DNA from: Oceanobacillus halophilus
GTDB lineage: Bacteria > Bacillota > Bacilli > Bacillales > Amphibacillaceae
Assembly (NCBI RefSeq): GCF_003628505.1
Contig: NZ_RBZP01000021.1
Location: 1-59,956 of the forward strand
Reading direction: 5' to 3'
Length of the DNA stretch: 59,956 nt
Made by a program: the position numbers and the translations under genes. Of the stretch, positions 25,880-37,325 are shown one piece after another (position 1 is the stretch's first letter; each line of letters starts with the position of its first letter). The notes beneath the pieces are model-generated. The model saw nothing but the letters and a program-made list of their open reading frames with translations, did no database searches and was not told where the DNA came from.

Positions 25880-27118
25880 ATGGCAAGCTTTAAAGACGAA
25901 GCACTACACATGCACAAAATTAATAAAGGTAAGTTATCTATACAGTCAAAAGTACCAGTGAGAAATGCGCAAGATTTAAGTTTAGCTTATTCACCAGGTG
26001 TTGCAGAACCTTGTAAGGAAATTTATGATCGTAAAGATATGGTATATGATTATACGATGAAGGGTAATATGGTAGCAGTTGTAAGTGATGGATCTGCCGT
26101 ACTAGGGCTTGGAAATATTGGACCAGAAGCCTCGCTACCTGTAATGGAAGGAAAATCTGTATTATTCAAAACATTTGCAGGTGTGGACTCCTTCCCAATC
26201 TGTTTAGACACGCATGATGTAGACAAAATTGTAGAAACCGTTAAATTAATGGAACCAACTTTTGGTGGTGTTAACTTAGAGGACATTGCCGCACCAAATT
26301 GTTTCATTATTGAAGAACGTCTGAAAAGCGAAACAAATATTCCTATTTTTCATGATGATCAGCATGGAACGGCAATTGTAACGGTTGCTGGGTTGATGAA
26401 TGCATTGAAGCTTGTAGGGAAGTCATTCTCTAATATTCGTGTTGTCATTAATGGTGCAGGAGCTGCTGGGGTAGCTATCATTAAATTACTACGCAGTGTA
26501 GGTGTGCACGAGATGGTGATGTGTGACTCCAAAGGGGCTATTTTTGAAGGCAGAACCTATGGAATGAATAGTGTGAAAGATGAAGTAGCCAAATTCACTA
26601 ATAGACTGAAAATAGAAGGTAGTCTGGAAGAAGTGTTAGAGGGTGCAGATGTCTTTATTGGTGTTTCTGTAGGTGGTGCACTTTCTGCGGAAATGGTAGC
26701 AAGAATGAATGATAATCCAGTTATTTTTGCAATGGCAAACCCTGACCCGGAAATTATGCCGGAAGAAGCTAAAATGGCAGGGGCAAGAGTGATTGGAACC
26801 GGTCGTTCTGATTTTCCAAATCAAGTGAATAATGTTCTAGCTTTTCCTGGGATTTTCCGTGGAGCACTAGATGTTCGGGCGACCCGAATTAATGAACAGA
26901 TGAAAATTGCTGCAGCGGAAGCAATAGCGTCGCTAATTACTGAAGAAGAGTTAAATGATGATTATGTAATTCCAGCTCCTTTTGATGCACGTGTAGCACC
27001 AATAGTTGCTGCCAGTGTTGCAAAAGCAGCTATGGATACTGGAGTAGCTAGAATTACTATTGATCCTGAAGAAATAGCTGAGAAAACTAGAAAACTAACA
27101 AAGATTGAAGATAAATAG
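25880..27118 (+). CDS. malS: NAD(P)-dependent malic enzyme
   Basis: Cytoplasmic oxidative decarboxylase converting malate to pyruvate and CO2 (412 residues, size of B. subtilis YtsJ). Family motifs: SLAYSPGVAEPCKEI, the catalytic VVSDGSAVLGLGNIGPEA, NLEDIAAPNCF, FHDDQHGTA with metal-binding Asp residues, Rossmann VINGAGAAGVAI, and GRSDFPNQVNNVLAFPGIFRGALD. Start set at 25880 (MASFKDEALHMH); upstream in-frame codons encode a hydrophobic stretch not found in the family. The AAGGGG site is rather far (about 13 bases). Position next to dnaE and accDA fits the ytsJ gene. Confidence 0.93.
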   Translation: MASFKDEALHMHKINKGKLSIQSKVPVRNAQDLSLAYSPGVAEPCKEIYDRKDMVYDYTMKGNMVAVVSDGSAVLGLGNIGPEASLPVMEGKSVLFKTFAGVDSFPICLDTHDVDKIVETVKLMEPTFGGVNLEDIAAPNCFIIEERLKSETNIPIFHDDQHGTAIVTVAGLMNALKLVGKSFSNIRVVINGAGAAGVAIIKLLRSVGVHEMVMCDSKGAIFEGRTYGMNSVKDEVAKFTNRLKIEGSLEEVLEGADVFIGVSVGGALSAEMVARMNDNPVIFAMANPDPEIMPEEAKMAGARVIGTGRSDFPNQVNNVLAFPGIFRGALDVRATRINEQMKIAAAEAIASLITEEELNDDYVIPAPFDARVAPIVAASVAKAAMDTGVARITIDPEEIAEKTRKLTKIEDK

Positions 27119-27188
27119 GAAGTTAACGTTTTAAATGTAGTTATATAAAACATCCAAGAATATGGCTCTAAAGGAGTGGACGTAGGCT

Positions 27189-27797
27189 GTGACCATGTTG
27201 CCTAATCAGAAAGTTTATCATGGAGTATTGGAAAAGATTCGCATATTTATTGAAGACAACAACTTAAGCCCCGGTGATAAACTCCCGTCCGAACGAGAGC
27301 TTTCAGAAACATTAAATGCTAGTAGGTCCTCTATTCGTGAAGCATTTCGGGCATTGGAGCTCCTTGGGATTATTGAAACAAGACATGGCGAAGGGACTTT
27401 TCTAAGTTCTTACCGTCCATTTCAGACAGTAGAAATATTGGCTTCCTTTATTTTGAGAGAGAAAAACACGAAGGAAAGTATATTAGTAACAAAGAAACTT
27501 CTAGAAAAAGAGGCAGCGAAACTGGCTTTTCATTATATGAAAGAAGCGGATATCGCAAAGCTTCAAGAATCTATTCGGGATTTTGAGAAGGAACCAAATA
27601 AGAAACATAAGGAATTTTTTTCCAATCTTTTTATCAACGCGAAAAATGAATTACTTCTTGTGATTTGGCAATTAATTGTTGAATTTTCACAGACATTTGA
27701 TAAACAAACCTATGAAAATGATTTTTATTGTGAACTTATTAAGCTCTATTCAGAAAAAGACTATCCAGCAATAGAAACGTTATTTACGGATAAATAA
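27189..27797 (+). CDS. FadR-subfamily GntR transcriptional regulator
   Basis: Regulator of 202 residues: GntR winged helix (about 8–75, PGDKLPSERELSETLNASRSSIREAFRALELLGIIETRHGEGTF) and a helical FCD-type effector domain (about 90–200). The effector domain is short. Effector unknown; location between malic enzyme and acetyl-CoA carboxylase points to control of pyruvate/malate supply for fatty-acid synthesis. The palindrome at 25794–25810 is a plausible own site, giving autoregulation of the operon. GTG at 27189 (AAAGGAG 12 bases upstream) and ATG at 27195 are both possible starts. Confidence 0.82.
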   Translation: MTMLPNQKVYHGVLEKIRIFIEDNNLSPGDKLPSERELSETLNASRSSIREAFRALELLGIIETRHGEGTFLSSYRPFQTVEILASFILREKNTKESILVTKKLLEKEAAKLAFHYMKEADIAKLQESIRDFEKEPNKKHKEFFSNLFINAKNELLLVIWQLIVEFSQTFDKQTYENDFYCELIKLYSEKDYPAIETLFTDK

Positions 27798-27888
27798 TGG
27801 AATTCATTTTCAATAAGTTGATTGGTTCCATCCAACTAGTGGCCCTTAGAGTAGTTAGATTTAATGTGCAAGAAAAGGAGGAGTCAGT

Positions 27889-28752
27889 TTGCAGCTTAAA
27901 AGCATTTTTAAAAAGCGCAGAAAATATGCAACCATTCCTAATGAACAAAGTAAAATAGATGTTCCACAGGGCTTAATGCAAAAATGTGATGGGTGTAATA
28001 AAATATACTATCGCAAAGAAATGAACAATTCTTTAAGTGTTTGTCCGAATTGTGGATATCATCATCCCTTATCGGCTTGGGAACGTATAGAATGTTTGTT
28101 TGACGAAGGTACCTTCGAGGAGTGGGATGCTAACCTTACTTCATCCAACCCATTAGGATTTCCCGACTATGAAGACAAAATAAAGAAAGATCAGGAGAAG
28201 ACAGGGTTAAATGAGGGGGTTGTAACTGGACGAGGTTTAATAAATGGACAGGCCACTGCATTTGCTGTAATGGATTCTTTCTTTCGAATGGGCAGCATGG
28301 GCTCTGCGATAGGCGAAAAAATTGCAAGGGCTGTTGAGAATGCCCGTGAACAATCATTGCCTTTTATCATATTTACAGCCTCTGGCGGTGCAAGAATGCA
28401 GGAAGGTGTTTTAAGCTTGATGCAAATGGCCAAAACATCTGTTGCAATCAAACGTTTTAATGAAGAAGGCGGGTTGATGATTTCTGTTATGACCCATCCA
28501 ACAACAGGTGGTGTTTCTGCTAGTTTTGCCTCTGTTGGTGACTATAACTTCGCTGAACCTGGTGCATTGATTGGTTTTGCTGGCAGACGGATTATTGAAC
28601 AAACCATACGAGAAAAATTGCCAAATGATTTTCAAACGGCAGAGTTTTTATTAGAACATGGGCAACTAGATAAGATTATTCATCGTCACGAGATGAAAGG
28701 CCTTCTAACCACATTATTGGAGATGCATCAAAAGGAGGCTGAATCATGGTAA
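27889..28752 (+). CDS. accD: Acetyl-CoA carboxylase carboxyltransferase subunit beta
   Basis: β subunit of the carboxyltransferase that moves the carboxyl group from biotin to acetyl-CoA, first step of fatty-acid synthesis (287 residues). N-terminal zinc ribbon with Cys33, Cys36, Cys52 and Cys55 (CDGC, CPNC), then the crotonase-fold domain with [12 protein letters not shown] and [15 protein letters not shown] start with AAAGGAGGAGTCAG directly upstream. Its gene overlaps accA by 7 bases, a classical accDA pair. Confidence 0.96.
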   Translation: MQLKSIFKKRRKYATIPNEQSKIDVPQGLMQKCDGCNKIYYRKEMNNSLSVCPNCGYHHPLSAWERIECLFDEGTFEEWDANLTSSNPLGFPDYEDKIKKDQEKTGLNEGVVTGRGLINGQATAFAVMDSFFRMGSMGSAIGEKIARAVENAREQSLPFIIFTASGGARMQEGVLSLMQMAKTSVAIKRFNEEGGLMISVMTHPTTGGVSASFASVGDYNFAEPGALIGFAGRRIIEQTIREKLPNDFQTAEFLLEHGQLDKIIHRHEMKGLLTTLLEMHQKEAESW

Positions 28753-29705
28753 AGCAAATCTTAGAATTTGAAAAGCCCATTGTAAACTTGAAAGAAAAAA
28801 TAGCTGAATTAAAAAAGTTTACCCAAGATAGTGACATTGATTTAACAGATGAAATTATGACGCTTGAAACTAGACTAGAAGTATTGGAAAATGATATTTA
28901 TGGCAATCTAAAGCCTTGGGATCGCGTGCAGATGGCAAGGCATTCTGTACGACCAACAACCTTGGATTATATTGAGCGATTGTTCACTGACTTTATTGAG
29001 TTCCATGGAGATCGCCGTTTTGGAGACGACAAAGCGATTGTTTCTGGTGTGGCCTATTACAAAGGAAAACCAGTAACCGTAATTGGTCATCAACGCGGAA
29101 AGGATACCAAAGAAAATATTCAAAGAAACTTTGGTATGCCACATCCGGAAGGCTATCGAAAAGCACTTCGCCATATGGAACAGGCAGAAAAATTTAAACG
29201 ACCTATTATTACTTTTATTGATACAAAAGGTGCTTATCCAGGAAAAGCAGCAGAGGAACGAGGTCAAAGTGAAGCTATCGCCAGAAATCTGGTAGAGATG
29301 GCTGGCTATAAAGTTCCAATCGTATGTATTGTGATTGGGGAAGGCGGAAGTGGTGGTGCGCTTGCGTTGGGAGTGGGTGATCATATCCATATGCTGGAGA
29401 ACTCCACTTACTCCGTTATTTCCCCAGAAGGTGCAGCATCTATCCTTTGGAAAGATGCCGGATTAGCTAAGAAAGCAGCCGAATCTATGAAAATAACAGC
29501 GTATGACCTAAAAGGATTACATGTGGTTGATCAAGTGATACCTGAACCAAAGGGTGGAGCACATCAAAATATCGAAAAACAGTCTCAATCAATCGATTAC
29601 GTATTAGAACAGTCATTGATAGAATTATGTGAATATTCTTCGGAGGAATTACTTGAGAAAAGATGGGTAAAGTATAAAAGAATAGGTGATTACAAACTGT
29701 TGTAA
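28746..29705 (+). CDS. accA: Acetyl-CoA carboxylase carboxyltransferase subunit alpha
   Basis: α subunit of the carboxyltransferase, 319 residues, partner of AccD. N-terminal coiled coil ([20 protein letters not shown]), then the carboxylase fold with [44 protein letters not shown] and [24 protein letters not shown] precedes the ATG within the end of accD, so the subunits are made in step. Confidence 0.96.
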   Translation: MVKQILEFEKPIVNLKEKIAELKKFTQDSDIDLTDEIMTLETRLEVLENDIYGNLKPWDRVQMARHSVRPTTLDYIERLFTDFIEFHGDRRFGDDKAIVSGVAYYKGKPVTVIGHQRGKDTKENIQRNFGMPHPEGYRKALRHMEQAEKFKRPIITFIDTKGAYPGKAAEERGQSEAIARNLVEMAGYKVPIVCIVIGEGGSGGALALGVGDHIHMLENSTYSVISPEGAASILWKDAGLAKKAAESMKITAYDLKGLHVVDQVIPEPKGGAHQNIEKQSQSIDYVLEQSLIELCEYSSEELLEKRWVKYKRIGDYKLL

Positions 29706-29713
29706 TTTTTTAA

Positions 29714-29752
29714 AATTAAAGGTTGATATAATTTATATCAACCTTTAATTGT
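29714..29752 (+). terminator. Terminator after accA
   Basis: TTAAAGGTTGATATAA…TATATCAACCTTTAA stem followed by TTGTTGCTT; A-T rich at both ends. Confidence 0.8.
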
Positions 29753-29898
29753 TGCTTAATTTCAAAAATTTATTTTTTGTGAATTTCTAAGGATATTTGT
29801 TGATATTTAAAGGATTATACTATATCTTTAACATGTATCTGAAATTTTTATTTAGCTATAGTACAGTTTATTTAAAAAAGTTAATACAGTTTGCTTAA

Positions 29899-30891
<993 letters not shown>

Positions 30892-30916
30892 TTGTCATCA
30901 AGGAGGAGATACAAAA

Positions 30917-32677
30917 ATGAGAAACACTAAAATTGTAGGTACGATTGGCCCAGCTTCAGAATCTGTTGAAACATTAGAAAAGTTAATTGATGCAGGACTT
31001 AATGTTACTCGTTTAAACTTTTCTCATGGAGATTTTGCTGAACATGGAGCACGTATTGAAAATATTCGTAAAGCAGCGGCGAATAAAAACAAAACAGTTG
31101 CCATTCTGTTGGATACTAAAGGACCTGAAATCCGTACAGGGAACTTCGTAAATGGCGAAGATGATATTATCGCTGGTAATACGGTATATGTTTCTATGAA
31201 TGAAGTAGAAGGTACTGCAGAGCGTTTCTCTGTTACATATGAAGGTCTCATTAATGATGTACATGAAGGCTCCAAAATCTTACTTGACGATGGTCTTATT
31301 GAATTAGAAGTAGTTGCTATTGATAAAAAAGCTGGCGAAATAAAAACAATAGCATTAAATAGTGGAACCATTAAAAATAAAAAAGGTGTCAATGTACCGA
31401 ATGTATCGGTAAATCTTCCTGGTATTACGGAAAAAGACACAGCTGACATTATATTTGGTATTGAGCAAGATGTTGACTTTATTGCTGCATCTTTTGTACG
31501 CCGTGCCTCTGATGTCTTAGAAATCAGAGAAGTATTAGAAAAGCATAATGCAGGTCATATTAAAATCATCCCTAAGATTGAAAATCAAGAGGGTGTAGAT
31601 AATATTGAGCGTATCTTAGAAGTAAGTGATGGTTTAATGGTTGCAAGAGGAGATTTAGGTGTTGAAATCCCTGCTGAAGATGTTCCATTGGTACAAAAGG
31701 AGTTAATTAAGCAATGTAACAATGCTGGTAAGCCAGTTATTACTGCAACACAAATGCTTGATTCCATGCAGCGCAATCCTCGTCCAACAAGAGCCGAAGC
31801 ATCTGACGTGGCTAATGCCATTTTCGATGGAACAGATGCGATTATGCTATCAGGGGAAACTGCAGCTGGTAGTTATCCGGTTGAATCGGTTCAAACAATG
31901 AACAACATTGCTATAAAAGCTGAATCTGCTTTAGATCATAAAGCAATTTTAGAGTTACGTTCGAAAAATGTAGATATGACTATTACAGAAGCAATGACTC
32001 AGTCTGTATCTCATACAGCTATGAACTTGAGTATTGATACCATTATTGCACCGACAGAGAGTGGTCACACTGCAAGAATGATTTCAAAATATCGTCCAAA
32101 GGCATCTATATTGGCTGTTACTTTTAACGAAAAGGTAAATCGTCAGCTTTCCTTGGTATGGGGTGTACATGCTGTTATGGGCAAAGTAGCAAGCTCTACA
32201 GATGAAATGATGGACATTGCTGTTGACAGTGCATTAGATGCTGGCATCTGTCATAGAGGCAGTCGTGTCATCATCACTGCTGGTGTTCCAGTTGGTGAGA
32301 GTGGGACAACAAACTTATTAAAAATTCACGTTATCGGAGATGTTGTTGCTAAAGGACAAGGCATTGGAAAGCGCAGTGCGTATGGTAAAGCGGTATTTGC
32401 TAAAAATGCAGATGAAGCTAATTCAAAAGTTCAATATGGCGACATCATAGTGGCTTATGGAACCGATAGAGACATGATGCCGGCTTTAGAGAAAGCAAGT
32501 GGAATTATTACCGTAGAAGGTGGATTAACATCTCACGCTGCTGTTGTAGGATTAAACCTTGGAATCCCTGCCATTGTAGGTACTGAAAATATCTTTGATG
32601 TATTGGAAGAAGGCGAAGATATTACAATTGATGGTACTAAAGGTGATATTTACAGAGGGCATGCTCGCGTACTATAA
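30917..32677 (+). CDS. pyk: Pyruvate kinase with C-terminal PEP-utiliser domain
   Basis: Converts phosphoenolpyruvate and ADP to pyruvate and ATP (586 residues). Core barrel with [64 protein letters not shown] and [12 protein letters not shown]. Residues about 475–586 form the extra domain found in Bacillus-type enzymes, with [21 protein letters not shown], which includes the His of PEP-utilising mobile domains. AAGGAGGAG precedes the ATG. Terminator follows directly. Confidence 0.97.
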   Translation: MRNTKIVGTIGPASESVETLEKLIDAGLNVTRLNFSHGDFAEHGARIENIRKAAANKNKTVAILLDTKGPEIRTGNFVNGEDDIIAGNTVYVSMNEVEGTAERFSVTYEGLINDVHEGSKILLDDGLIELEVVAIDKKAGEIKTIALNSGTIKNKKGVNVPNVSVNLPGITEKDTADIIFGIEQDVDFIAASFVRRASDVLEIREVLEKHNAGHIKIIPKIENQEGVDNIERILEVSDGLMVARGDLGVEIPAEDVPLVQKELIKQCNNAGKPVITATQMLDSMQRNPRPTRAEASDVANAIFDGTDAIMLSGETAAGSYPVESVQTMNNIAIKAESALDHKAILELRSKNVDMTITEAMTQSVSHTAMNLSIDTIIAPTESGHTARMISKYRPKASILAVTFNEKVNRQLSLVWGVHAVMGKVASSTDEMMDIAVDSALDAGICHRGSRVIITAGVPVGESGTTNLLKIHVIGDVVAKGQGIGKRSAYGKAVFAKNADEANSKVQYGDIIVAYGTDRDMMPALEKASGIITVEGGLTSHAAVVGLNLGIPAIVGTENIFDVLEEGEDITIDGTKGDIYRGHARVL

Positions 32678-32689
32678 TAATATAACAGA

Positions 32690-32730
32690 GAGAATAGAAA
32701 TCGGTAGGATAATACCGATTTCTATTTTCT
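32690..32730 (+). terminator. Terminator after pyk
   Basis: AGAATAGAAATCGGTA…TACCGATTTCTATTTTCT long stem with terminal T-rich arm. Confidence 0.85.
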
Positions 32731-32774
32731 GATTAATTATCGGAATCTTAGTATAATTTATAGGGGGTGTAAAA

Positions 32775-33167
32775 ATGTTACGTTGGCTATTTCTATTGTT
32801 ATTAATTCTTCCTGCATCTGAAATTGGCGTATTTTTATGGGTTGGTGGAATAATTGGACCGTGGTGGGTTGTTCTACTTATTTTATTTACCGGAGCAGTA
32901 GGGGTAACCATTGCTAGAATACAAGGGATGGAGACTTGGAATAGGGCTCGAATGATAATGAATCAAGGACAGGCCCCAACGGAACAAATTATTGATGGTG
33001 TTTGCATTTTTATTGGAGCGGTGTTTTTATTTTCACCAGGGTTTATTACCGATACTGTTGGATTTGTCTTTGTTCTGCCAATAACAAGAAGACCCTTAAA
33101 ACGGTTCATTTTTAACGTAATTAAAAGAAAAATGGATAATGGTACAATTATATATCGAAAATGGTAA
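32775..33167 (+). CDS. fxsA: FxsA family membrane protein
   Basis: Cytoplasmic-membrane protein of 130 residues. It starts MLRWLFLLLLILPASEIGVFLWVGG and has two more hydrophobic segments (about 28–48 and 77–100) followed by a basic C-terminus, the standard FxsA layout; E. coli FxsA relieves phage F exclusion. Physiological role unknown. AGGGGGTG precedes the ATG. Same place as ytzA in B. subtilis, between pyk and ytvI. A TATAAT at about 32753 could be its own -10. Confidence 0.88.
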   Translation: MLRWLFLLLLILPASEIGVFLWVGGIIGPWWVVLLILFTGAVGVTIARIQGMETWNRARMIMNQGQAPTEQIIDGVCIFIGAVFLFSPGFITDTVGFVFVLPITRRPLKRFIFNVIKRKMDNGTIIYRKW

Positions 33168-33169
33168 AG

Positions 33170-34276
33170 CTAGCCTTTAATAAACAACCAAACCCATTTA
33201 ATAGCTCCTGATTGATGCAAGGCATTTATCAATATAAGAATCGCTGGTGCGACCAGTAACCCTAATAGTCCCCATACCTGAAGTCCAATAAAATAGACAA
33301 CAAGCGCTAATAGTGGATGAACTCCAATATTTGACGATAATATTTTGGGTTCAAGTATTTGACGGGACAGAATAACAACGATATATAAAATGGTTAAACC
33401 AATTGTTAAAGAATAGTTCCCATTTAAAAATAAATAAAAAATCCAAGGTAAGAAAATAATTCCTGTACCAACAAAGGGTATTAAATCTACTAATGCGCTG
33501 AGAGCAGCAATAGTTAAGGCGTGATCAATACCTAATAAAAGGAGTCCCATTAAAATCAGGATCCCTGATAAGCTAACTAAAATCACCTGAGCTTTTACAA
33601 ATCCACCAAACGCTTTTTTAAAATGGATGAGCACCTTTCCGGTGGAAGTATTTACATTCTCAGGTATTAGTTTTTTTAGGTGGCTTTTCAAATTGTACCA
33701 ATCGTTGGATATGAGAAATGTTCCTAAGACCACAAAAATAAAAATAGCCATAGAACTTGGGAACAGGGATAGCATATTTGGAATATTTGTAAATGAATTC
33801 TGTAGAAGTGATGATCCGGTTGTAGCAATCTGATCAAGCGTATTGCTTAGGGTGTTTTTTAACGTATCCTGTTGTGATGAATCAAGTGTTAGAAAAATCG
33901 ATAAGATCTTTTCTTGTAAAGGAATTATTTTTGTATTAAATAACGCCTCCAAATAAAGAATGAAATCCTTGAAATAGATTGGGATTTTTTCAGCTAAAAA
34001 CATGGTCCCTTGATAAATCTCCATAATAATAACTACTAACATCCCGATAAGCAGCAATAATATACTGCTAATAATAGTAATTGCAGCTAACACACGTGGG
34101 AAATGAAGCTTGTCCTGAAGAAAATCAACAAAAGGATTGATGAAGAAGGCTAATAAAATAGCTAACATTAATGGATATGTATATGGGAATATGAGTGTCA
34201 TAACCAGATAACTGCCTATTAACATTCCTATTACAATGATTAAACGAAATAATGCCATCCAAATATTTGTAAACAT
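33170..34276 (-). CDS. ytvI: AI-2E transporter family (YtvI) membrane protein
   Basis: Polytopic membrane protein of 368 residues with about eight helices and a long amphipathic stretch (about 110–190) as in the AI-2E/UPF0118 exporter family. Typical motifs: PYTYPLMLAILLAFFINPFVDFLQ near the N-terminus and the family-specific PFVGTGIIFLPWIFYLFLNG with IGVHPLLALVVYFIGLQVWGLLG. Substrate unknown. Start at 34276 has GGGGGAT 8 bases upstream; an ATG five codons earlier lacks a site. Convergent with fxsA, with only 2 bases between the stops. Confidence 0.9.
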   Translation of the reverse strand: MFTNIWMALFRLIIVIGMLIGSYLVMTLIFPYTYPLMLAILLAFFINPFVDFLQDKLHFPRVLAAITIISSILLLLIGMLVVIIMEIYQGTMFLAEKIPIYFKDFILYLEALFNTKIIPLQEKILSIFLTLDSSQQDTLKNTLSNTLDQIATTGSSLLQNSFTNIPNMLSLFPSSMAIFIFVVLGTFLISNDWYNLKSHLKKLIPENVNTSTGKVLIHFKKAFGGFVKAQVILVSLSGILILMGLLLLGIDHALTIAALSALVDLIPFVGTGIIFLPWIFYLFLNGNYSLTIGLTILYIVVILSRQILEPKILSSNIGVHPLLALVVYFIGLQVWGLLGLLVAPAILILINALHQSGAIKWVWLFIKG

Positions 34277-34553
34277 TTTTTTATCCCCCATTAACTACAA
34301 CGCTTACTTTTTCTCCTTTTTCTATTACATATGATTTAATTAAGAAAAATAGTCATGATTCTTCACATAAATAAGTATTGAATATTCTGACATTATAGTT
34401 GAAACGCACTTTTATACCTACTTCTTATTTTAATTTTAAAAAATTAAACGGTTTCAATTCACATTACATTCATAATACTTTATAATTGTTTTTGGGGAAG
34501 ACAATATTTATAGTAGGATTTTTTTATAGATTACTAGAATTGAATAATTAAGA

Positions 34554-34574
34554 TATTTCGTTATATACGAAATA
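34554..34574 (+). promoter_or_regulatory. Palindromic operator candidate upstream of citZ
   Basis: TATTTCGT-TATAT-ACGAAATA: perfect 8-base arms around five bases. It overlaps the -35 position of a TATACT -10 at 34580–34585 that would drive citZ. The regulator is unknown; it does not fit the CcpC ATAA-N7-TTAT pattern. The rest of the 424-base gap (34277–34700) is AT-rich with no gene. Confidence 0.55.
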
Positions 34575-34700
34575 AATGTTATACTTTAATTATAAATATT
34601 GTCAGAAAGTTGTTTATTAGTTAGTTTTCGAAAAGGGGGGCACTCTCTTTTTGAATCACCTTCTATTAAGCAACAATATATAGAAAAGGAGAGGTTTCTT

Positions 34701-35822
34701 ATGACGACAACTACTAAAGGGCTAGAAGGGGTAGTAGCATCAAGGTCACAAATTAGTTCAATAATTGATGACCAACTTACATATGTTGGTTATTCCATCG
34801 ACGAGTTAGCGGAGAATGCTAGTTTTGAGGAAGTAGTTTTCTTATTATGGAATAAGAGACTGCCAAACCAATCTGAATTAGATGCCTTTAAAAAGGACCT
34901 TGCCGATAATATGGAAGTTCCTGAGGCAATTTATGATCATTTGAAATCTTATGACTTAACAAAAGTCCATCCAATGGCTGCGTTAAGAACTGCAGTATCA
35001 CTCCTAGGTTTATATGATGAAGAAGCAGATGTAATGGAAACGGATGCAAATGAAAAGAAAGCTATCCGTATCCAAGCAAGAATTGCAAATGTTGTAGCTG
35101 CTTTTGCGAGAATTCGTAATGGTGAGGAACCTGTAAAACCGAAAAAAGAATTAGGTTATGCTGAAAATTTCCTATACATGTTAAATGGAAAAGAAGCAAA
35201 CGAAATTGAAATAGAAGCAATAAATAAAGCGCTAGTATTACATGCAGATCATGAATTGAATGCTTCCACATTTACAGCTAGAGTTTGTGTTGCGACACTC
35301 TCAGATATCTATTCTGGTATTACTTCTGCTATTGGTGCTTTAAAGGGGCCTCTCCACGGCGGTGCCAATGAAAATGTAATGAAGATGCTACTTGAAATTG
35401 GGGAAGAAGAAAATGCGATCCCTTACATTAAGAAAAAATTAGATAATAAAGAAAAAGTAATGGGAATGGGACACCGTGTCTATCAAAATGGTGATCCACG
35501 TGCGAAGCACCTAAAAGAAATGTCTAAACAATTAACGAAATTAACTGGACAAGAAAAATGGTATAACATGTCGGTTAAGATTGAAGATTATATTAAAGCA
35601 AATAAAGGACTTCCAGCTAATGTCGATTTCTATAGTGCATCTGTGTATCACAGCTTAGGTATCGATTATGATTTATTCACCCCAATATTTGCTGTTAGCC
35701 GTACTTCAGGCTGGTTAGCACATATTCTGGAACAATATGCAGATAATCGTTTGATTCGCCCTCGTGCAGAATATATAGGGCCGAAAAATCAAAAATATGT
35801 ACCAGTATCTCAACGCGGATAA
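34701..35822 (+). CDS. citZ: Citrate synthase
   Basis: Condenses acetyl-CoA and oxaloacetate, 373 residues, the short Gram-positive type. MTTTTKGLEGVVASRSQIS start, catalytic HADHELNASTFTAR (His), PLHGGANENVMKML (second His) and MGHRVYQNGDPRAKHLK with the third active-site region, then the late Asp region in PANVDFYSASVYH. ATG at 34701 has AAAAGGAGAGG upstream; the frame is open further upstream but not citrate-synthase-like. First gene of citZ–icd–mdh. Confidence 0.96.
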   Translation: MTTTTKGLEGVVASRSQISSIIDDQLTYVGYSIDELAENASFEEVVFLLWNKRLPNQSELDAFKKDLADNMEVPEAIYDHLKSYDLTKVHPMAALRTAVSLLGLYDEEADVMETDANEKKAIRIQARIANVVAAFARIRNGEEPVKPKKELGYAENFLYMLNGKEANEIEIEAINKALVLHADHELNASTFTARVCVATLSDIYSGITSAIGALKGPLHGGANENVMKMLLEIGEEENAIPYIKKKLDNKEKVMGMGHRVYQNGDPRAKHLKEMSKQLTKLTGQEKWYNMSVKIEDYIKANKGLPANVDFYSASVYHSLGIDYDLFTPIFAVSRTSGWLAHILEQYADNRLIRPRAEYIGPKNQKYVPVSQRG

Positions 35823-35889
35823 GTGATTATATTTTTATCCAAATCTTATCACTTTATATAACTTTATGAATCTATTAAAATAGTTTGTA

Positions 35890-35920
35890 GAATAGCTGGT
35901 ATTTTTTCCAGCTATTCATC
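35890..35920 (+). other. Stem-loop between citZ and icd
   Basis: GAATAGCTGG-tattttttCC region: GAATAGCTGG pairs with CCAGCTATTC, with the T-run in the loop rather than after the stem. It is not a standard terminator; it may be an mRNA processing or stability element that separates citZ from icd–mdh expression. Confidence 0.5.
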
Positions 35921-35950
35921 ATGCTGTACAACATTAGGAGGTATTTGTTT

Positions 35951-37222
35951 ATGACACAAGGAGAAAAAATCATCGTAGAAAATGGAAAAATGACTGTACC
36001 AGACAAACCAGTTATTCCGTTTATTGAAGGGGATGGAACTGGTCCAGATATTTGGGCAGCTGCGAAAAGGGTTATCGAGGCATCGGTAGAGAAAGCTTAT
36101 GATGGTAAAAAATCAATTGAATGGTTGGAAGTTTATGCGGGCGAAAAGGCATATAACAAGACAGGCGAATGGTTACCAAAAGATACGCTTGATAAGATTA
36201 ATGAATATAAAATTGCGATCAAAGGTCCTTTAACGACTCCAATTGGTGGTGGAATTCGTTCTCTTAACGTTGCCTTGCGACAAGAACTAGATTTATTTAC
36301 GTGTCTTCGTCCTGTTCGCTATTTTGATGGGGTGCCTTCACCGGTAAAACGACCAGAAGACGTCGATATGGTGATTTTCCGTGAAAATACGGAAGATATC
36401 TATGCTGGTATTGAGTGGCAAAAAGGTTCTGACGAAGTGAAAAAAGTAATTGAATTTCTAAAAAATGAAATGGATGTCAAAAATATACGTTTCCCTGAAA
36501 CTTCTGGAATTGGTGTGAAACCTGTGTCAGAAGAGGGGACAAAACGTTTGGTGCGTTCTGCAATTCAATACGCTTTAGATGAAGGTCGTAACAGTGTTAC
36601 TTTAGTACATAAAGGTAACATCATGAAATTTACAGAAGGTGCATTTAAACAATGGGGCTATGAAGTAGCGGAAGAAGAGTTCGCTGACAAAGTATTTACT
36701 TGGGCTGAATATGACCGCATTGTTGAAAAAGAAGGAAAAGATGCAGCGAATAAAGCACAGGATGCAGCATTAGCAGAAGGAAAAATACTTGTGAAAGATG
36801 CAATTGCTGATATCTTCTTACAACAAATTCTAACTCGTCCAAAAGAGTTTGATGTAGTTGCAACAATGAACCTTAATGGAGATTACATTTCAGATGCATT
36901 AGCTGCACAAGTGGGTGGAATTGGTATTGCGCCAGGTGCCAATATTAACTATGATACTGGACATGCTATTTTTGAAGCTACACACGGAACAGCACCTAAG
37001 TATGCTGGGCTTGATAAAGTGAATCCATCATCCGTCATTCTTTCAGCAGTACTTATGCTTGAACATCTTGGATGGAGAGAAGCTGCTGATTTAATTACGA
37101 AATCAATGGATCAAACGATTGGTTCTAAAGTAGTAACTTATGACTTTGCCCGTTTAATGGATAATGCAACGGAAGTGAAGTGCTCTGAGTTTGCTGACGA
37201 ACTAATTAAAAACTTAGGTTAA
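35951..37222 (+). CDS. icd: NADP-dependent isocitrate dehydrogenase
   Basis: Oxidises isocitrate to 2-oxoglutarate, 423 residues, the usual prokaryotic NADP type. [14 protein letters not shown] near the N-terminus, [13 protein letters not shown] with the phosphorylatable substrate-binding Ser, [29 protein letters not shown], the metal-binding region [16 protein letters not shown] and [14 protein letters not shown] at 35951 has AGGAGGT 8 bases upstream. Central gene of the TCA trio. Confidence 0.96.
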   Translation: MTQGEKIIVENGKMTVPDKPVIPFIEGDGTGPDIWAAAKRVIEASVEKAYDGKKSIEWLEVYAGEKAYNKTGEWLPKDTLDKINEYKIAIKGPLTTPIGGGIRSLNVALRQELDLFTCLRPVRYFDGVPSPVKRPEDVDMVIFRENTEDIYAGIEWQKGSDEVKKVIEFLKNEMDVKNIRFPETSGIGVKPVSEEGTKRLVRSAIQYALDEGRNSVTLVHKGNIMKFTEGAFKQWGYEVAEEEFADKVFTWAEYDRIVEKEGKDAANKAQDAALAEGKILVKDAIADIFLQQILTRPKEFDVVATMNLNGDYISDALAAQVGGIGIAPGANINYDTGHAIFEATHGTAPKYAGLDKVNPSSVILSAVLMLEHLGWREAADLITKSMDQTIGSKVVTYDFARLMDNATEVKCSEFADELIKNLG

Positions 37223-37240
37223 TCACAGAGATTTTGATAG

Positions 37241-37279
37241 ATAACAAGAAATCGGTGTCACTCCGATTTCTTGTTATTC
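37241..37279 (+). terminator. Terminator between icd and mdh
   Basis: AACAAGAAATCGG…CCGATTTCTTGTT stem followed by ATTCTTGTG. A long stem with a modest T-rich tail; probably attenuates readthrough to mdh. Confidence 0.75.
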
Positions 37280-37325
37280 TTGTGTGTAAAGAAGTTTTAC
37301 TATTTAATAAAGGGGGATGAACATA

